59,210 nt of DNA from Chloroflexi bacterium 54-19. GTDB lineage: Bacteria > Chloroflexota > Chloroflexia > Chloroheliales > Chloroheliaceae. The stretch is taken from NCBI GenBank assembly GCA_001898225.1, contig MKTJ01000013.1:52108-111317 (forward strand), written 5' to 3'. A model generated the notes under the pieces. It saw nothing but the letters and a program-made list of their open reading frames with translations. It was not told the DNA's origin and made no database searches. This document shows positions 17,533-25,950 of this stretch, piece after piece. The translations under genes and the position numbers were made by a program. Positions within the stretch are counted from its first letter, which is position 1. Each line of letters opens with the position of its first letter.

Positions 17533-17949
17533 TCAAATCCTGCTTTTTAGTGGTCCAATTAAGCTGGGTTCAAGCGGGGAGAATGGTAACATCGCCAGTT
17601 CAAATTTGTCAAATTAAAGGGTTTGACGGGGGAAATAAGTCCTGTATAAATTCACAACCTCTTGATTGTTCTAAAAAACCCGATATAATCTTAACAGGTA
17701 AACATAACATAAGAAAACAAGCATTTTGAGCCTGAAAAACCACGCCAATTATCAAAAGAGGCGCTAAAAAGCCAGATTGGCGGGCCGAAAACTTCAGGCA
17801 TTTGTGTTGTGAGTTCAGTTCTGCGCGGTCTTTGTGTGTTCCATTTTCACTCGTCAGGTTCAATTAATTACGAATACGGTACAGCCAGAGCGCCAGGGGA
17901 GCAGGTCGGCTACCAGTCTTACCACAGACCGGAAAGAGGAGTCTAGACA
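17533..17949. other. Divergent intergenic region upstream of the XRE and stalk-protein genes
   Basis: Holds a plus-strand promoter (listed separately) and about 250 bases of leader with no gene-like content. Confidence 0.5.
17662..17689 (+). promoter_or_regulatory. Sigma-70-type promoter
   Basis: TTGATT (17662-17667), 16 bases, TATAAT (17684-17689). Transcription would begin near 17696 and reach the gene at 17950 through a leader of about 250 nt. Confidence 0.5.
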
Positions 17950-20139
17950 ATGAGTATGAACCGGGAAACCGATTTGTTGTTGCAGTCGGGAATTGCTGCG
18001 GTACGAAGCGGTGATAAACGCGAGGGGGCGCGCTTGCTGGCCCAGGTGGTCCGCAAAGAACCCCAATCGGAAGATGCCTGGTTCTGGCTGGCAGCGGCGA
18101 CCGACCAACCTGCCGAAGCGGCGGCCTGTCTGCGGCGGGTCCTGGCGATCAACCCGAACAACGCGCGGGCCCGGCAAGCCCTGAACATGCTCGATACAGG
18201 GCAGGGCCAGGCCGCTTTTAATACCGGCCCGCTCGAAAATGAAACCAACGGGGACACCGTCATCCGGCCTCTCAGCACCGGCGACCTGGCTTCGCCCTAC
18301 ACCACCCCGCCTCCGGTGGTGCCGCCGGTCCAGCAGACCCCGCCGCCCCCACCGCCGCCGCCTTTTACCACCAGCCCTTATGGGAATGAGCCGAATCCTT
18401 ACGGAGGCGAACCGACGGTCCAGGCCAACACGCCGCCACCCTTCACCAATAATCCTTACGGAGGGGAGCCCACCGTCCCGGCTACACCACCGCCTTTTGC
18501 CTGGACGCCTCAACCAAACGGTGAGATGCCGCCCGACCCGTACAGCGTCAATACGGTGCCGTCGCCCCAATCGCCTCAATCGAACTTGCCACCGCCCCCG
18601 GCTTTTATAGGTGGTAGCGGTGTGCGCCTGGGCCAGTTGGACCCCAACGCAGCCATGTCACCCAATATTCCTCCTGCCCAGGGGCCGGCTATTTTCGACC
18701 CCGGCGCGGATTTGCGAGCCAGCCTGCTGCCGACCACGCCGGTTAACGCGGTCCCGCCGCCACCGGGCCAGACCGTCATAGTAAAAAAGAAGCGTCGCCG
18801 GGTCAACCCGGTGTTGCTGGTACTGGCCCTGGTCGCCCTGCTTTTGCTGGTGGCCCTGGTGGTCTTTCTGTTATTGAATAATAATTCCACTAACCAGGTG
18901 GCAAGCGTTTCGAGCGCCGACCAGACCGCGACCGCCGCGAGCGCCCTGACGGCTACCGCTACGGCCCAGGGTACTCCCGGTGTGGCGAACGGGACGCCGG
19001 GAGCCAACGGGACGCCCGGCGTCAATGGCACCCCTGGTGCTGGCACGGCCGGGGCTGGAAACCCTGGCGCAGGTACTCCTGGCGCTGGCACCCCTGGTAG
19101 CGCAGCTAACGGTACTGCCGGGACCGGTCCTAATGGGTCCGGTACTTTACCGGCAGGCACCCTTCAGCCCGGTCAGACCACGGGTCAGGGTGGTCAGCAG
19201 GGTAATACGACCGTTACCGTTGCCATTGGCGTCCCCAGTCCGACCGCTACCCCTGTCGGAGGCCCGGCAGGTAGTGGTACCGGTGGGGAGCCCGGCAGTA
19301 ACGCTACTCCGACGATTGCCCCGGGTTTAGGTACGGAAGTGCCGCCGCCCACGGTGCGGGATAATCGCCCGCCGCCGGAAGTCGTTGATTATGTGAATGA
19401 TACGGCTACCTATTTCAATACGGCCCAGTTCTACGAAACAGCTATCTTTGAAGGGATTGTCAAGCCGTTCAAAGAGGGCCGAATTAAACCGGGTGTTACC
19501 CGGATAAATATCCCGGCGTTCTCGGTGCCTGGCATCAAGCTTTCACAGCCCATCTCGACCAGTTTGACGGGCGCGCCAACCGTGGCCCCGACAACAGGGC
19601 CCGGCACCCCGGCAGCGACCCGGACGCCTAATCCTACCCAGACCCCGGTGGGTACTCCCGGCTTAATCGGGAATGGTACGCCGCGACCGGGCAATGGTAC
19701 ACCGGGTGCAACCGGCAGCGCTGCTTCCGGTGAGACCCCCCAGGCGACCGGCGGCACCGGGACAGCCACCCCGGCTGTCGGCGGGATACCTCCCGAAGCG
19801 CAGAAGGTTATCATAAATGGCCCCGCCGGGCCGGAAATATGGTACCGGGTGAGTTACGGAGGCCAGGAGGATATGAGTATGATGACCCTCAGCCTCGGCA
19901 AGGTCGCCCGCGTCCTCAAGGACCAACCGGTCCCAGCCGGTGGTTACGAGCTCAGTCTCGTATCGGTGGAATATGCCAATGACTTATCCAACATGGCTAA
20001 CGCGATGGACATGTTCTTCCAGTCAGGCCAGGTCTCGTATCTGACGGATTTATCGAACTACTATGATAAGGCGGTGCAGGACCGGGGCCGGTGGGCCCAG
20101 ATGGTCTCTAATGGCTATCCTTTCCGCCTCATCCTCTAA
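17950..20139 (+). CDS. Single-span membrane protein with TPR-like head and Gly/Thr/Pro/Asn-rich stalk
   Basis: 729 residues. Residues 8-80: TPR-like module (EDAWFWLAAATDQPAEAAACLRRVL). Residues 95-270: Pro-rich cytoplasmic linker containing a duplicated NPYGGEPTV. About 280-305: one hydrophobic helix after KKKRRRVNPVLL. About 320-460: low-complexity stalk made of GTPG/NGTPG units. About 470-729: an extracytoplasmic domain interrupted by a second GTPG/GNGTP stretch (about 545-610), then a folded end with no motif I recognise. The basic residues before the helix place the N-terminus inside. GAGGAG at 17935-17940 supports ATG 17950. A terminator follows. A sensor or scaffold role is inference only. 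Confidence 0.8.
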   Translation: MSMNRETDLLLQSGIAAVRSGDKREGARLLAQVVRKEPQSEDAWFWLAAATDQPAEAAACLRRVLAINPNNARARQALNMLDTGQGQAAFNTGPLENETNGDTVIRPLSTGDLASPYTTPPPVVPPVQQTPPPPPPPPFTTSPYGNEPNPYGGEPTVQANTPPPFTNNPYGGEPTVPATPPPFAWTPQPNGEMPPDPYSVNTVPSPQSPQSNLPPPPAFIGGSGVRLGQLDPNAAMSPNIPPAQGPAIFDPGADLRASLLPTTPVNAVPPPPGQTVIVKKKRRRVNPVLLVLALVALLLLVALVVFLLLNNNSTNQVASVSSADQTATAASALTATATAQGTPGVANGTPGANGTPGVNGTPGAGTAGAGNPGAGTPGAGTPGSAANGTAGTGPNGSGTLPAGTLQPGQTTGQGGQQGNTTVTVAIGVPSPTATPVGGPAGSGTGGEPGSNATPTIAPGLGTEVPPPTVRDNRPPPEVVDYVNDTATYFNTAQFYETAIFEGIVKPFKEGRIKPGVTRINIPAFSVPGIKLSQPISTSLTGAPTVAPTTGPGTPAATRTPNPTQTPVGTPGLIGNGTPRPGNGTPGATGSAASGETPQATGGTGTATPAVGGIPPEAQKVIINGPAGPEIWYRVSYGGQEDMSMMTLSLGKVARVLKDQPVPAGGYELSLVSVEYANDLSNMANAMDMFFQSGQVSYLTDLSNYYDKAVQDRGRWAQMVSNGYPFRLIL
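18967..19113 (+). repeat. Coding minisatellite for GTPG/NGTPG units
   Basis: Degenerate 12-18 base units (GGNACNCCNGG with GCN or AAYGGNACN additions) encode the extracytoplasmic stalk of the 17950 protein. Codons vary between units, so this is an old or selected array and not a fresh slippage tract. Confidence 0.6.
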
Positions 20140-20157
20140 CCTTTGAGGTCTTTATAG

Positions 20158-20191
20158 AAAAAGGGCAGCCCTGAACCGTGCTGCCTTTTTT
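20158..20191 (+). terminator. Intrinsic terminator after the stalk-protein gene
   Basis: GGCAGC (20164-20169) pairs with GCTGCC (20180-20185), flanked by an A-run and followed by six Ts. Confidence 0.85.
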
Positions 20192-20301
20192 AATTCTGAA
20201 TGAGGCCGGGCGGGCCTGGTAGGGTTCGGACCAAAATGTTATAATTGGGAAGCTAACCAGATACTGGTTCTTTCTCGGCTGGACCGGGTAGCTCTGAAAG
20301 T

Positions 20302-21900
20302 TTGAGGGCCAAGTTGCAAGGACTGGATAATCACCAAAAATCGCCCCAGAAACCTGATAAACTTTTTTCTTTTGCAGCCGACGCCGGCGAGGCGCGCCCG
20401 GTTAAACCGCCATCCGGTGAAGTTGGGTCTGCTGTCCCGGAAGATTTTCTCTATCCCAATTTTTCCCAGATCCTGAATGATCGCCACAAGTCGTTATTGC
20501 AAATAGCCCTGGTGATAGTTCTAGTAATCATGGCAACCCTGGTGCCGTTGACAGCGGTATTAGGGGTGCTGACCTTTAGTGATGGTATCGCGGTCGTCAC
20601 AATGCTGGTGGCGGTCCTGCTGGCTTACGGGGCGCTGGCGCTGGGAAGGCCCCGGTTAGCCGGGTATATCTTCATGTCCATCGGCTTTTTAGCCCTGGTG
20701 AGCCGGGGCTGGTTTTACGCCAACCGGGATTTGAGTAACCAGGCTTTTAACTATTTTACAGTGGTGGCGGTAGTAGCCCTGGCCGGGTTAATCATCCATG
20801 AAGTGGCGGGCTTTTTCGTATTCGGGGCCGGGATAATCGGGTTTGGCCCCATTTTCTTGATGTATAGTCTCAATTTCCCCACCCGGATTTCACTGGTAAT
20901 CCAGATATTTTGTATGATTTCGGCCATAAATTTGGCCATGGCGTTTATGATCTGGGTGAGCGGGCGCGCTACTCTCCGGGCTGGCCGGAAACTGGAAGAA
21001 CGCAACGAGCGGTTGTGGCAAATCAAGCAGAACCTGGAAAATAGTCTTTCGCAGAATACTCACGCGAGCGATTCTATCGGCCAACTGGCCGCCGAGTTGT
21101 ATACTATCAGCCATATCCAGTCGGACCAGGCCCATAACCAGGCCCAATCGGTGGTGATAGTCACCAGCACGCTGGAGGAGTTGAGCGCGACGGCCCGGCA
21201 GGTGGCCGATGTAGCCGATAGCGTTTACCTGGCAACGGAACAGGCTTTGCATACGGCGGAGACGGGCGGCAAAGCGGTCGGGTTTGGGATTGACAGTGTC
21301 GTGACGCTCACAGGTCAAATTGAAACTATCAGTACGATTGCGAACGAGTTGGGCCGCCAGTCCCGCCGCATCAGTGAAATCGTCGAGACGATTACCGAAC
21401 TGGCCGAGGAAACCAACCTGCTGGCTTTGAACGCGACCATCGAGGCTGCCGGGGCCGGGGAGTATGGGCGGCGGTTCGCGGTGGTGGCCCAGGAAGTGCA
21501 GTTCTTAGCTACTCGCAGCCGGGCCGCCAGCCGGGACGTGCAGACTATCCTGGGGCAGATTCGGACCTCGATAAATAATACCCTCAAAGCGACGAACGAG
21601 GGGCTGGTCGAGGCCCAGCGTATGAGCGAGGTTGCCAGCCAGGCCGGGGAAGCCCTGGAACAGATTATTGAAAATGTCGAGGGGACCACTTACCTGGCCC
21701 GCCAGATCAACCTCACCACCCAACAACAGCGCACGGCGACGGACCAGGCGGTCGAGATGATCCGGCAGGTGGCGGGAAATTCCCGCGATGCCACGGCCCG
21801 CTCCCAGCAGTTGCTCCTGGCGAGTGACCGGCTCAACGAGACTGCCGCCAGTTTGCAGTTGGATAATTCCAGGACGGAACCCGCGAAAGCTGAAACTTAG
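20302..21900 (+). CDS. Membrane methyl-accepting chemotaxis-type protein (second in window)
   Basis: 532 residues. A 60-residue cytoplasmic lead precedes five or six hydrophobic helices (about 65-215). The methyl-accepting domain follows, with its tip at about 365-400 ([37 protein letters not shown]). Like the protein at 7175 it has no evident HAMP or extracytoplasmic sensor domain. The start is uncertain: TTG 20302 is the only conventional alternative start between the upstream in-frame stop (20254-20256) and the membrane region, and its ribosome-binding site is weak. TATAAT at 20240-20245 may be the -10 box. No che genes are nearby. Confidence 0.87.
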   Translation: MRAKLQGLDNHQKSPQKPDKLFSFAADAGEARPVKPPSGEVGSAVPEDFLYPNFSQILNDRHKSLLQIALVIVLVIMATLVPLTAVLGVLTFSDGIAVVTMLVAVLLAYGALALGRPRLAGYIFMSIGFLALVSRGWFYANRDLSNQAFNYFTVVAVVALAGLIIHEVAGFFVFGAGIIGFGPIFLMYSLNFPTRISLVIQIFCMISAINLAMAFMIWVSGRATLRAGRKLEERNERLWQIKQNLENSLSQNTHASDSIGQLAAELYTISHIQSDQAHNQAQSVVIVTSTLEELSATARQVADVADSVYLATEQALHTAETGGKAVGFGIDSVVTLTGQIETISTIANELGRQSRRISEIVETITELAEETNLLALNATIEAAGAGEYGRRFAVVAQEVQFLATRSRAASRDVQTILGQIRTSINNTLKATNEGLVEAQRMSEVASQAGEALEQIIENVEGTTYLARQINLTTQQQRTATDQAVEMIRQVAGNSRDATARSQQLLLASDRLNETAASLQLDNSRTEPAKAET

Positions 21901-21970
21901 GGGCGGGTTGCGCGTATATGTGACGACATAAATTGACGGTATAATTTCAGGCAAAATGGATAATTAAATT

Positions 21971-22885
21971 ATGGATTTTAATCCTTATAAAGTTTTAGCG
22001 GTTGACCCCAGCGCCGACCCGGACGTTATTTCGGCAGCGTACCGGGCTTTGAGCAAGAAATTTCACCCGGACGTGAATAAGACGCCGGAAGCGGAAGCCC
22101 GGATGCGGGAGTTGAACCGGGCTTACGATATGTTGAAAGACCCGGCCCAGCGTCGCCAGGTGGACGCTGACCTGGCCCGCGCAGCCAGCACCGGCAGTTA
22201 CAGCGCCCGGGGCGCCTCGAGCAGCTATAGCTCCCGGCCCGGGTCAACCTCTTACGGCTCGACCTCCTCGCGGACCCGGTCTTCCGGTCCTTCGGCCAAT
22301 ACCGGGCCGGATTGGTCCGGCCTCGGGGATAGCGTTCGCCGTGGGGCCGAGAATATTTATAACAATTTCCGTAACGTGGTGGATGACATCAAGCCGAACC
22401 CGCCGACCGATACGACCCTTTATCTATTGCAAAAAAGGCTCGAAGACGCCGCTACGGGCAAGAAAATCAAGGTGCAGGTCTATTACGAGGGTCCGGGCAA
22501 TCGCAAGGTTTGTAACGTCCAGGCCAGCGCGCCGAACGAGCGGGGCCAGGTTACCGCGGGTGAGGTCTACCTGGACAACGCGGGGATGTTCGACCTGACG
22601 CTGGCGGTGGCCGAGGCCGAGCGGGTCCTCCAGGAGGCCACCAAGCCGATAGAGATGAATGCTGACCACGATGTTTATTTCCGGCAGGCGGTGCGGGGCC
22701 TGGGCAAGACCTATATTGCGCTTGAGATAATCAAGAAGACCCGCAGCCCGGAAAAAGAGGCCCTGCTTTTGCTAGGCGAAAAGAATGCCCGGACCGAGCG
22801 GGACGGGGTGGTCTCGACCCAGTCGTTGACCCGGTTGCAGCAGATTGACCGGATTTTCAAGGCCGCCCTGGAAGCGATGCGCTAA
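21971..22885 (+). CDS. J-domain (DnaJ-type) protein
   Basis: 304 residues. A complete J-domain at 3-62 with HPD at 32-34 (KKFHPDVNKTPEAEARMRELNRAYDML split across helices II-III) should stimulate a DnaK ATPase. A Ser/Arg/Tyr-rich linker (75-110) follows, then a C-terminal domain of about 190 residues (YLLQKRLEDAATGKKIKVQVYYEG and on) unlike the zinc-finger or substrate-binding domains of DnaJ/CbpA; I cannot assign it. It is thus a class-C type J protein with a dedicated C-terminal domain. A TATAAT at 21940-21945 lies just upstream. A strong terminator follows the stop. Confidence 0.88.
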   Translation: MDFNPYKVLAVDPSADPDVISAAYRALSKKFHPDVNKTPEAEARMRELNRAYDMLKDPAQRRQVDADLARAASTGSYSARGASSSYSSRPGSTSYGSTSSRTRSSGPSANTGPDWSGLGDSVRRGAENIYNNFRNVVDDIKPNPPTDTTLYLLQKRLEDAATGKKIKVQVYYEGPGNRKVCNVQASAPNERGQVTAGEVYLDNAGMFDLTLAVAEAERVLQEATKPIEMNADHDVYFRQAVRGLGKTYIALEIIKKTRSPEKEALLLLGEKNARTERDGVVSTQSLTRLQQIDRIFKAALEAMR

Positions 22886-22932
22886 AAACAGGTGGTTTGG
22901 TTCCGGTTTTTTTAGGTTAGAAGGAAAAAGTT

Positions 22933-22960
22933 AAATCCCCCGCCCGGCGGGGGATTTTTT
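22933..22960. terminator. Strong terminator between convergent dnaJ-like gene and nnrD
   Basis: AAATCCCCCGC (22933-22943) and GCGGGGGATTT (22947-22957) form a perfect 11-bp stem with a 3-base loop and six Ts on the plus strand. The nnrD stop codon (complement of 22959-22961) overlaps the T-run. Confidence 0.92.
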
Positions 22961-23906
22961 ATTGGGGTAAAAGCCCGGCCATAAGGGACGGGATTTCGGG
23001 CAGGAGTTCGCGGGCCAAAAAGCCGAGCGGCCCCAGAGTTTTTGCCAGGCGGTCCCCGGCCCGGCCATGCAGGTAGACGGCCCAGGCTGCCGCCTGGATG
23101 GGTGGCGCGCCCCTCGCAGCCAGCCCGGCCACGATGCCCGAAAGGACATCCCCGGAGCCGGAAGTCGCCAGCCCGATGTTACCGGATTGGTTGTGGTACA
23201 TTGTGCCGTCAGGCCCGGCGATAAAGGTCTCGGAGCCTTTGAGAGCCACTACAAGTTTGAAATAATTTGCGGCCTCGCGGGCAATCCGGGCCGGGTCGCG
23301 CCCTATTTCGCTCTTTTCCAGGCCGAGCAGCGAGGCCATTTCCCCGGCGTGCGGTGTGATGACCCCCTGGCAGGTGTGTTCGTGGAAAAGTTTGGGTGTG
23401 TCTTTGAGGCAGGCGAAACCCTCGGCATCGAGGACTACTACGGGGGCGGTCTGTTCCTTTTCCAGATTTTTGAGGACACCGGTCACCAGCCGGGCGACCG
23501 CTTCGGGGTGGACCATCCCCGGCCCGATAAGGAGCGAACCGGCATGAGCAGCTTTTTCGACGATAGCGGGGATGGCCTCCCTGGCTAACCCGGCCTCTTT
23601 GGTTTCGGGCAGGGCAAAGACCAGGCTTTCGGGGATTGCCACGCCCACGTGCTGCTGGATGGTCGCGGCAGTGCCGATTTGGAGTTTCCCGGCCCCGGCC
23701 CGCAGGGCAGCGGTAGCAGCCAGGATAATGGCCCCTGGCATGAGGGCCGAGCCGCCTACTATGACGGTCCGGCCCCGGTCCTCTTTGTCACCGGTTTCGT
23801 CAGGTTGGGGCAGGGGCCAACTTTTTAGAAAATCCGGCGTGAGCAGGATGGCTTGGCCCGGCTTATCCGGGGTGTTACCGGGTTTATTTGGGTGCGACTG
23901 GGGCAT
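22959..23906 (-). CDS. nnrD: ADP/ATP-dependent (S)-NAD(P)H-hydrate dehydratase
   Basis: 315 residues, ribokinase-like fold. Motifs: GRTVIVGGSALMPGA near the N-terminus, LRAGAGKLQIGTA, GVITPHAGEMASLLG, VVALKGSETFI and the catalytic SGNIGLATSGSGDVLSGI. The enzyme repairs hydrated NADH and NADPH. Many bacteria fuse it to the NnrE epimerase; here only the dehydratase half is present and no epimerase is in the window. I chose ATG 23906 because GAGGGA lies six bases upstream; a longer frame to 23954 would run further into the preceding gene. It overlaps the histidine phosphatase gene by 23 bases. Confidence 0.92.
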   Translation of the reverse strand: MPQSHPNKPGNTPDKPGQAILLTPDFLKSWPLPQPDETGDKEDRGRTVIVGGSALMPGAIILAATAALRAGAGKLQIGTAATIQQHVGVAIPESLVFALPETKEAGLAREAIPAIVEKAAHAGSLLIGPGMVHPEAVARLVTGVLKNLEKEQTAPVVVLDAEGFACLKDTPKLFHEHTCQGVITPHAGEMASLLGLEKSEIGRDPARIAREAANYFKLVVALKGSETFIAGPDGTMYHNQSGNIGLATSGSGDVLSGIVAGLAARGAPPIQAAAWAVYLHGRAGDRLAKTLGPLGFLARELLPEIPSLMAGLLPQ

Positions 23907-24657
23907 CGGGTTCCCTCGTGACAGGCTGCCCGGCTTCTTCAAGCGGGGCCACAAAGTTGAATAAATTTAGTTTAAGTTTGCCGTGCTGGCCGAGAGCCTG
24001 GTCAAAGCAGTAGGAGGTAACCGAGCAGTTGGCAATATCGTGCTGGCGGTCAATCGCCAGGATTTGTTCCTCGTCGAGCCGTTCGAGCAGATAGCGGAAA
24101 CAGAGGACTACGACGGTATGGCAGACAATCAGGACACGTTCGCCCCGGTGTTCGCGGGTGATTGTATCTATGACGCTGCGGAGGCGCAAAATAACATCGC
24201 ACCAGCTTTCCCCACCCGGTGGCCGGTAGTAGAACTTGCCCAGGGCCCGGCGCATTTTGGCCTGGTCGGGGTATTCCTGTTCGATACCCATGGTGGTCAG
24301 GCGGTCGAGGATACCAAACTCGCGCTCGCGCAGCCGTTCGTCCACCACGATTTGTAAATCGGTATAGGTTTCCCCGGCGGCTTCAACCAGGTTCTGAGCG
24401 GTTTGTTTGGCCCGGAGATAGGACGAACAAAGGACGGTGGTCGGTTTCTGGTTGTCGGGCAGGTCGCCAAACCAGCGGCCTACGGCGCGGGCCTGGCGGT
24501 GGCCGAGGTCGGAAAGTGGCACGTCCATATCGCGGGCAGCCTCAATTTCGATAAAAGCTTTGCCCTGGGAATGGGCCAGGTCACGGGCAACATTCCCGGC
24601 GCTTTCACCATGGCGGACGATGTAGATAAAGTCCGGCCATTTCTGCTGTTCTAGCAT
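23884..24657 (-). CDS. Histidine phosphatase family protein
   Basis: 257 residues. RHGES at 15-19 with phospho-acceptor His16, LSDLGHRQA, the SSYLRAKQTA Arg, an acidic LREREFGILD and the second catalytic His in VLIVCHTVVV: a complete phosphoglycerate-mutase-like phosphatase site. Candidate substrates include small phosphate esters; nothing here fixes one. It is the first gene of a two-gene minus-strand unit with nnrD (23-base overlap). The upstream 235 bases are shared with the divergent response regulator. Confidence 0.9.
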   Translation of the reverse strand: MLEQQKWPDFIYIVRHGESAGNVARDLAHSQGKAFIEIEAARDMDVPLSDLGHRQARAVGRWFGDLPDNQKPTTVLCSSYLRAKQTAQNLVEAAGETYTDLQIVVDERLREREFGILDRLTTMGIEQEYPDQAKMRRALGKFYYRPPGGESWCDVILRLRSVIDTITREHRGERVLIVCHTVVVLCFRYLLERLDEEQILAIDRQHDIANCSVTSYCFDQALGQHGKLKLNLFNFVAPLEEAGQPVTREPDAPVAPK

Positions 24658-24892
24658 GCTTATCCTCGTCTAAAAAAGGCGGGTACACCTACTAAAATTA
24701 GAAAAAGGTAATATTTGTTCAAAATTTCACACATTTTCTTAAAAATGACGTATAATATTGTTGCATTTATCAGGCCACCGGACTGCCCCCGGAGACACTG
24801 GCACAACAATTGATGGCAATATAATCTTGTTATACTCAACTTCCTGGCTCCGGTAAAAATCACTTCTTCTGGCTAGAAGGTACCAAACAAAT

Positions 24893-25573
24893 ATGCCGAA
24901 AATATTAGTCGTTGACGACGAACCGCAAATCAATGATTTCTTGCGAAGGGGTTTAACCTATAAGGGCTTTGACGTAGCTGCCGTGTCGAACGGGGAAGAC
25001 GCTTTAAATTCAGCCAGAGATTATCCGCCGGACCTGGTTGTGCTGGATATTATGCTGCCTGATATGACCGGGTACGAGGTCTGCCGCCGCCTGCGGGCCA
25101 GCGGGGACCGCAATTTGCCGATTTTGATGCTGACGGCCAGGGATGCTTTGACCGATAAAATTAGCGGGTTGGATTGCGGGGCCGACGACTATATTACCAA
25201 GCCTTTCGCTTTCGAGGAGTTGCTGGCGCGGATTCGGGCGAACCTGCGGCGGGTGGAACACCAGAACCGGCCCAACCGCAAGCTGGAAGTGGGCGACCTG
25301 GTGATTGACCCGGCCATCCGGGAGGTGCGCCGGGGCGACCGCCTGGTAGAGTTGACTTCTCGTGAGTTCGATTTGCTGGAACTCCTGACCCGCCACCAGG
25401 GCCAGGTCCTGACCAAAGAGATTATTTTCGAACGCATCTGGGGTTACGATAACGAATCCGGGATTGAGGTTATCAAGGTTTATATAAACTATTTGCGTTC
25501 AAAGCTCAACGCGGGCGGCAAACCCGACATGATTCATTCGGTGCGCGGTATCGGCTATATCCTGAAACCTTAG
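24893..25573 (+). CDS. OmpR/PhoB-family response regulator
   Basis: 226 residues. Receiver with D8-D9-E10, phospho-acceptor D52 in VVLDIMLPD, LTARD and ADDYITKPF; then an OmpR-type winged helix (about 128-226: LTSREFDLLELLTRHQGQVLT, VYINYLRSKL, SVRGIGYIL). Gene order (regulator, then a histidine kinase starting about 380 bases later) indicates a two-component pair of the MprAB type. TATAAT at 24751-24756 may be a -10 box. Confidence 0.93.
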   Translation: MPKILVVDDEPQINDFLRRGLTYKGFDVAAVSNGEDALNSARDYPPDLVVLDIMLPDMTGYEVCRRLRASGDRNLPILMLTARDALTDKISGLDCGADDYITKPFAFEELLARIRANLRRVEHQNRPNRKLEVGDLVIDPAIREVRRGDRLVELTSREFDLLELLTRHQGQVLTKEIIFERIWGYDNESGIEVIKVYINYLRSKLNAGGKPDMIHSVRGIGYILKP

Positions 25574-25950
25574 TCCTGGCTCCTTTAAGGGCAGTTGCCA
25601 CCTTGAAAACAGGTTGCGTAGGAAAAAATAGCAGCCAGAAGTCGGAAAGTCCGAAAAACACTCCCTTTCCTCGTTTTTTCTACACTCTTTTCCGGCAGAA
25701 ATATATTATAATCAGGGTATTAAACGGTAGCGAGCTAAAGTGGCAATACACCGTATAAATTCCAGTTCTCATTTCAACTCAACTTATTGGCTGTTTCGCT
25801 TGCTCTGGCGAATCCAGCCCTCCAAAAGCCCTTGCTCAGTGAGTCAGTCCGCTCTTTAAGCTTAAAAGTGGCACCGATTCATCCTAGAAAATGCCGCCTG
25901 TGCAGCCTTTTCGAAAAATAGGTGGGACAATTAGCCCGGAGAATCCTTTT
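25574..25950. other. Region between response regulator and kinase
   Basis: Has TATAAT at 25707-25712 without a good -35, so the kinase may have its own promoter. An in-frame ATG at 25891 precedes the preferred kinase start. Otherwise nothing recognisable. Confidence 0.4.

Noticed and set aside
17860..18579. 239-codon minus-strand frame with Arg/Gly-rich product
   Set aside because: Antisense to the Pro-rich linker of the 17950 gene; composition is a mirror effect.
18967..19113. Possible CRISPR-like or tandem array
   Set aside because: The units are in-frame GTPG codons of a protein stalk, with no spacers of constant length.
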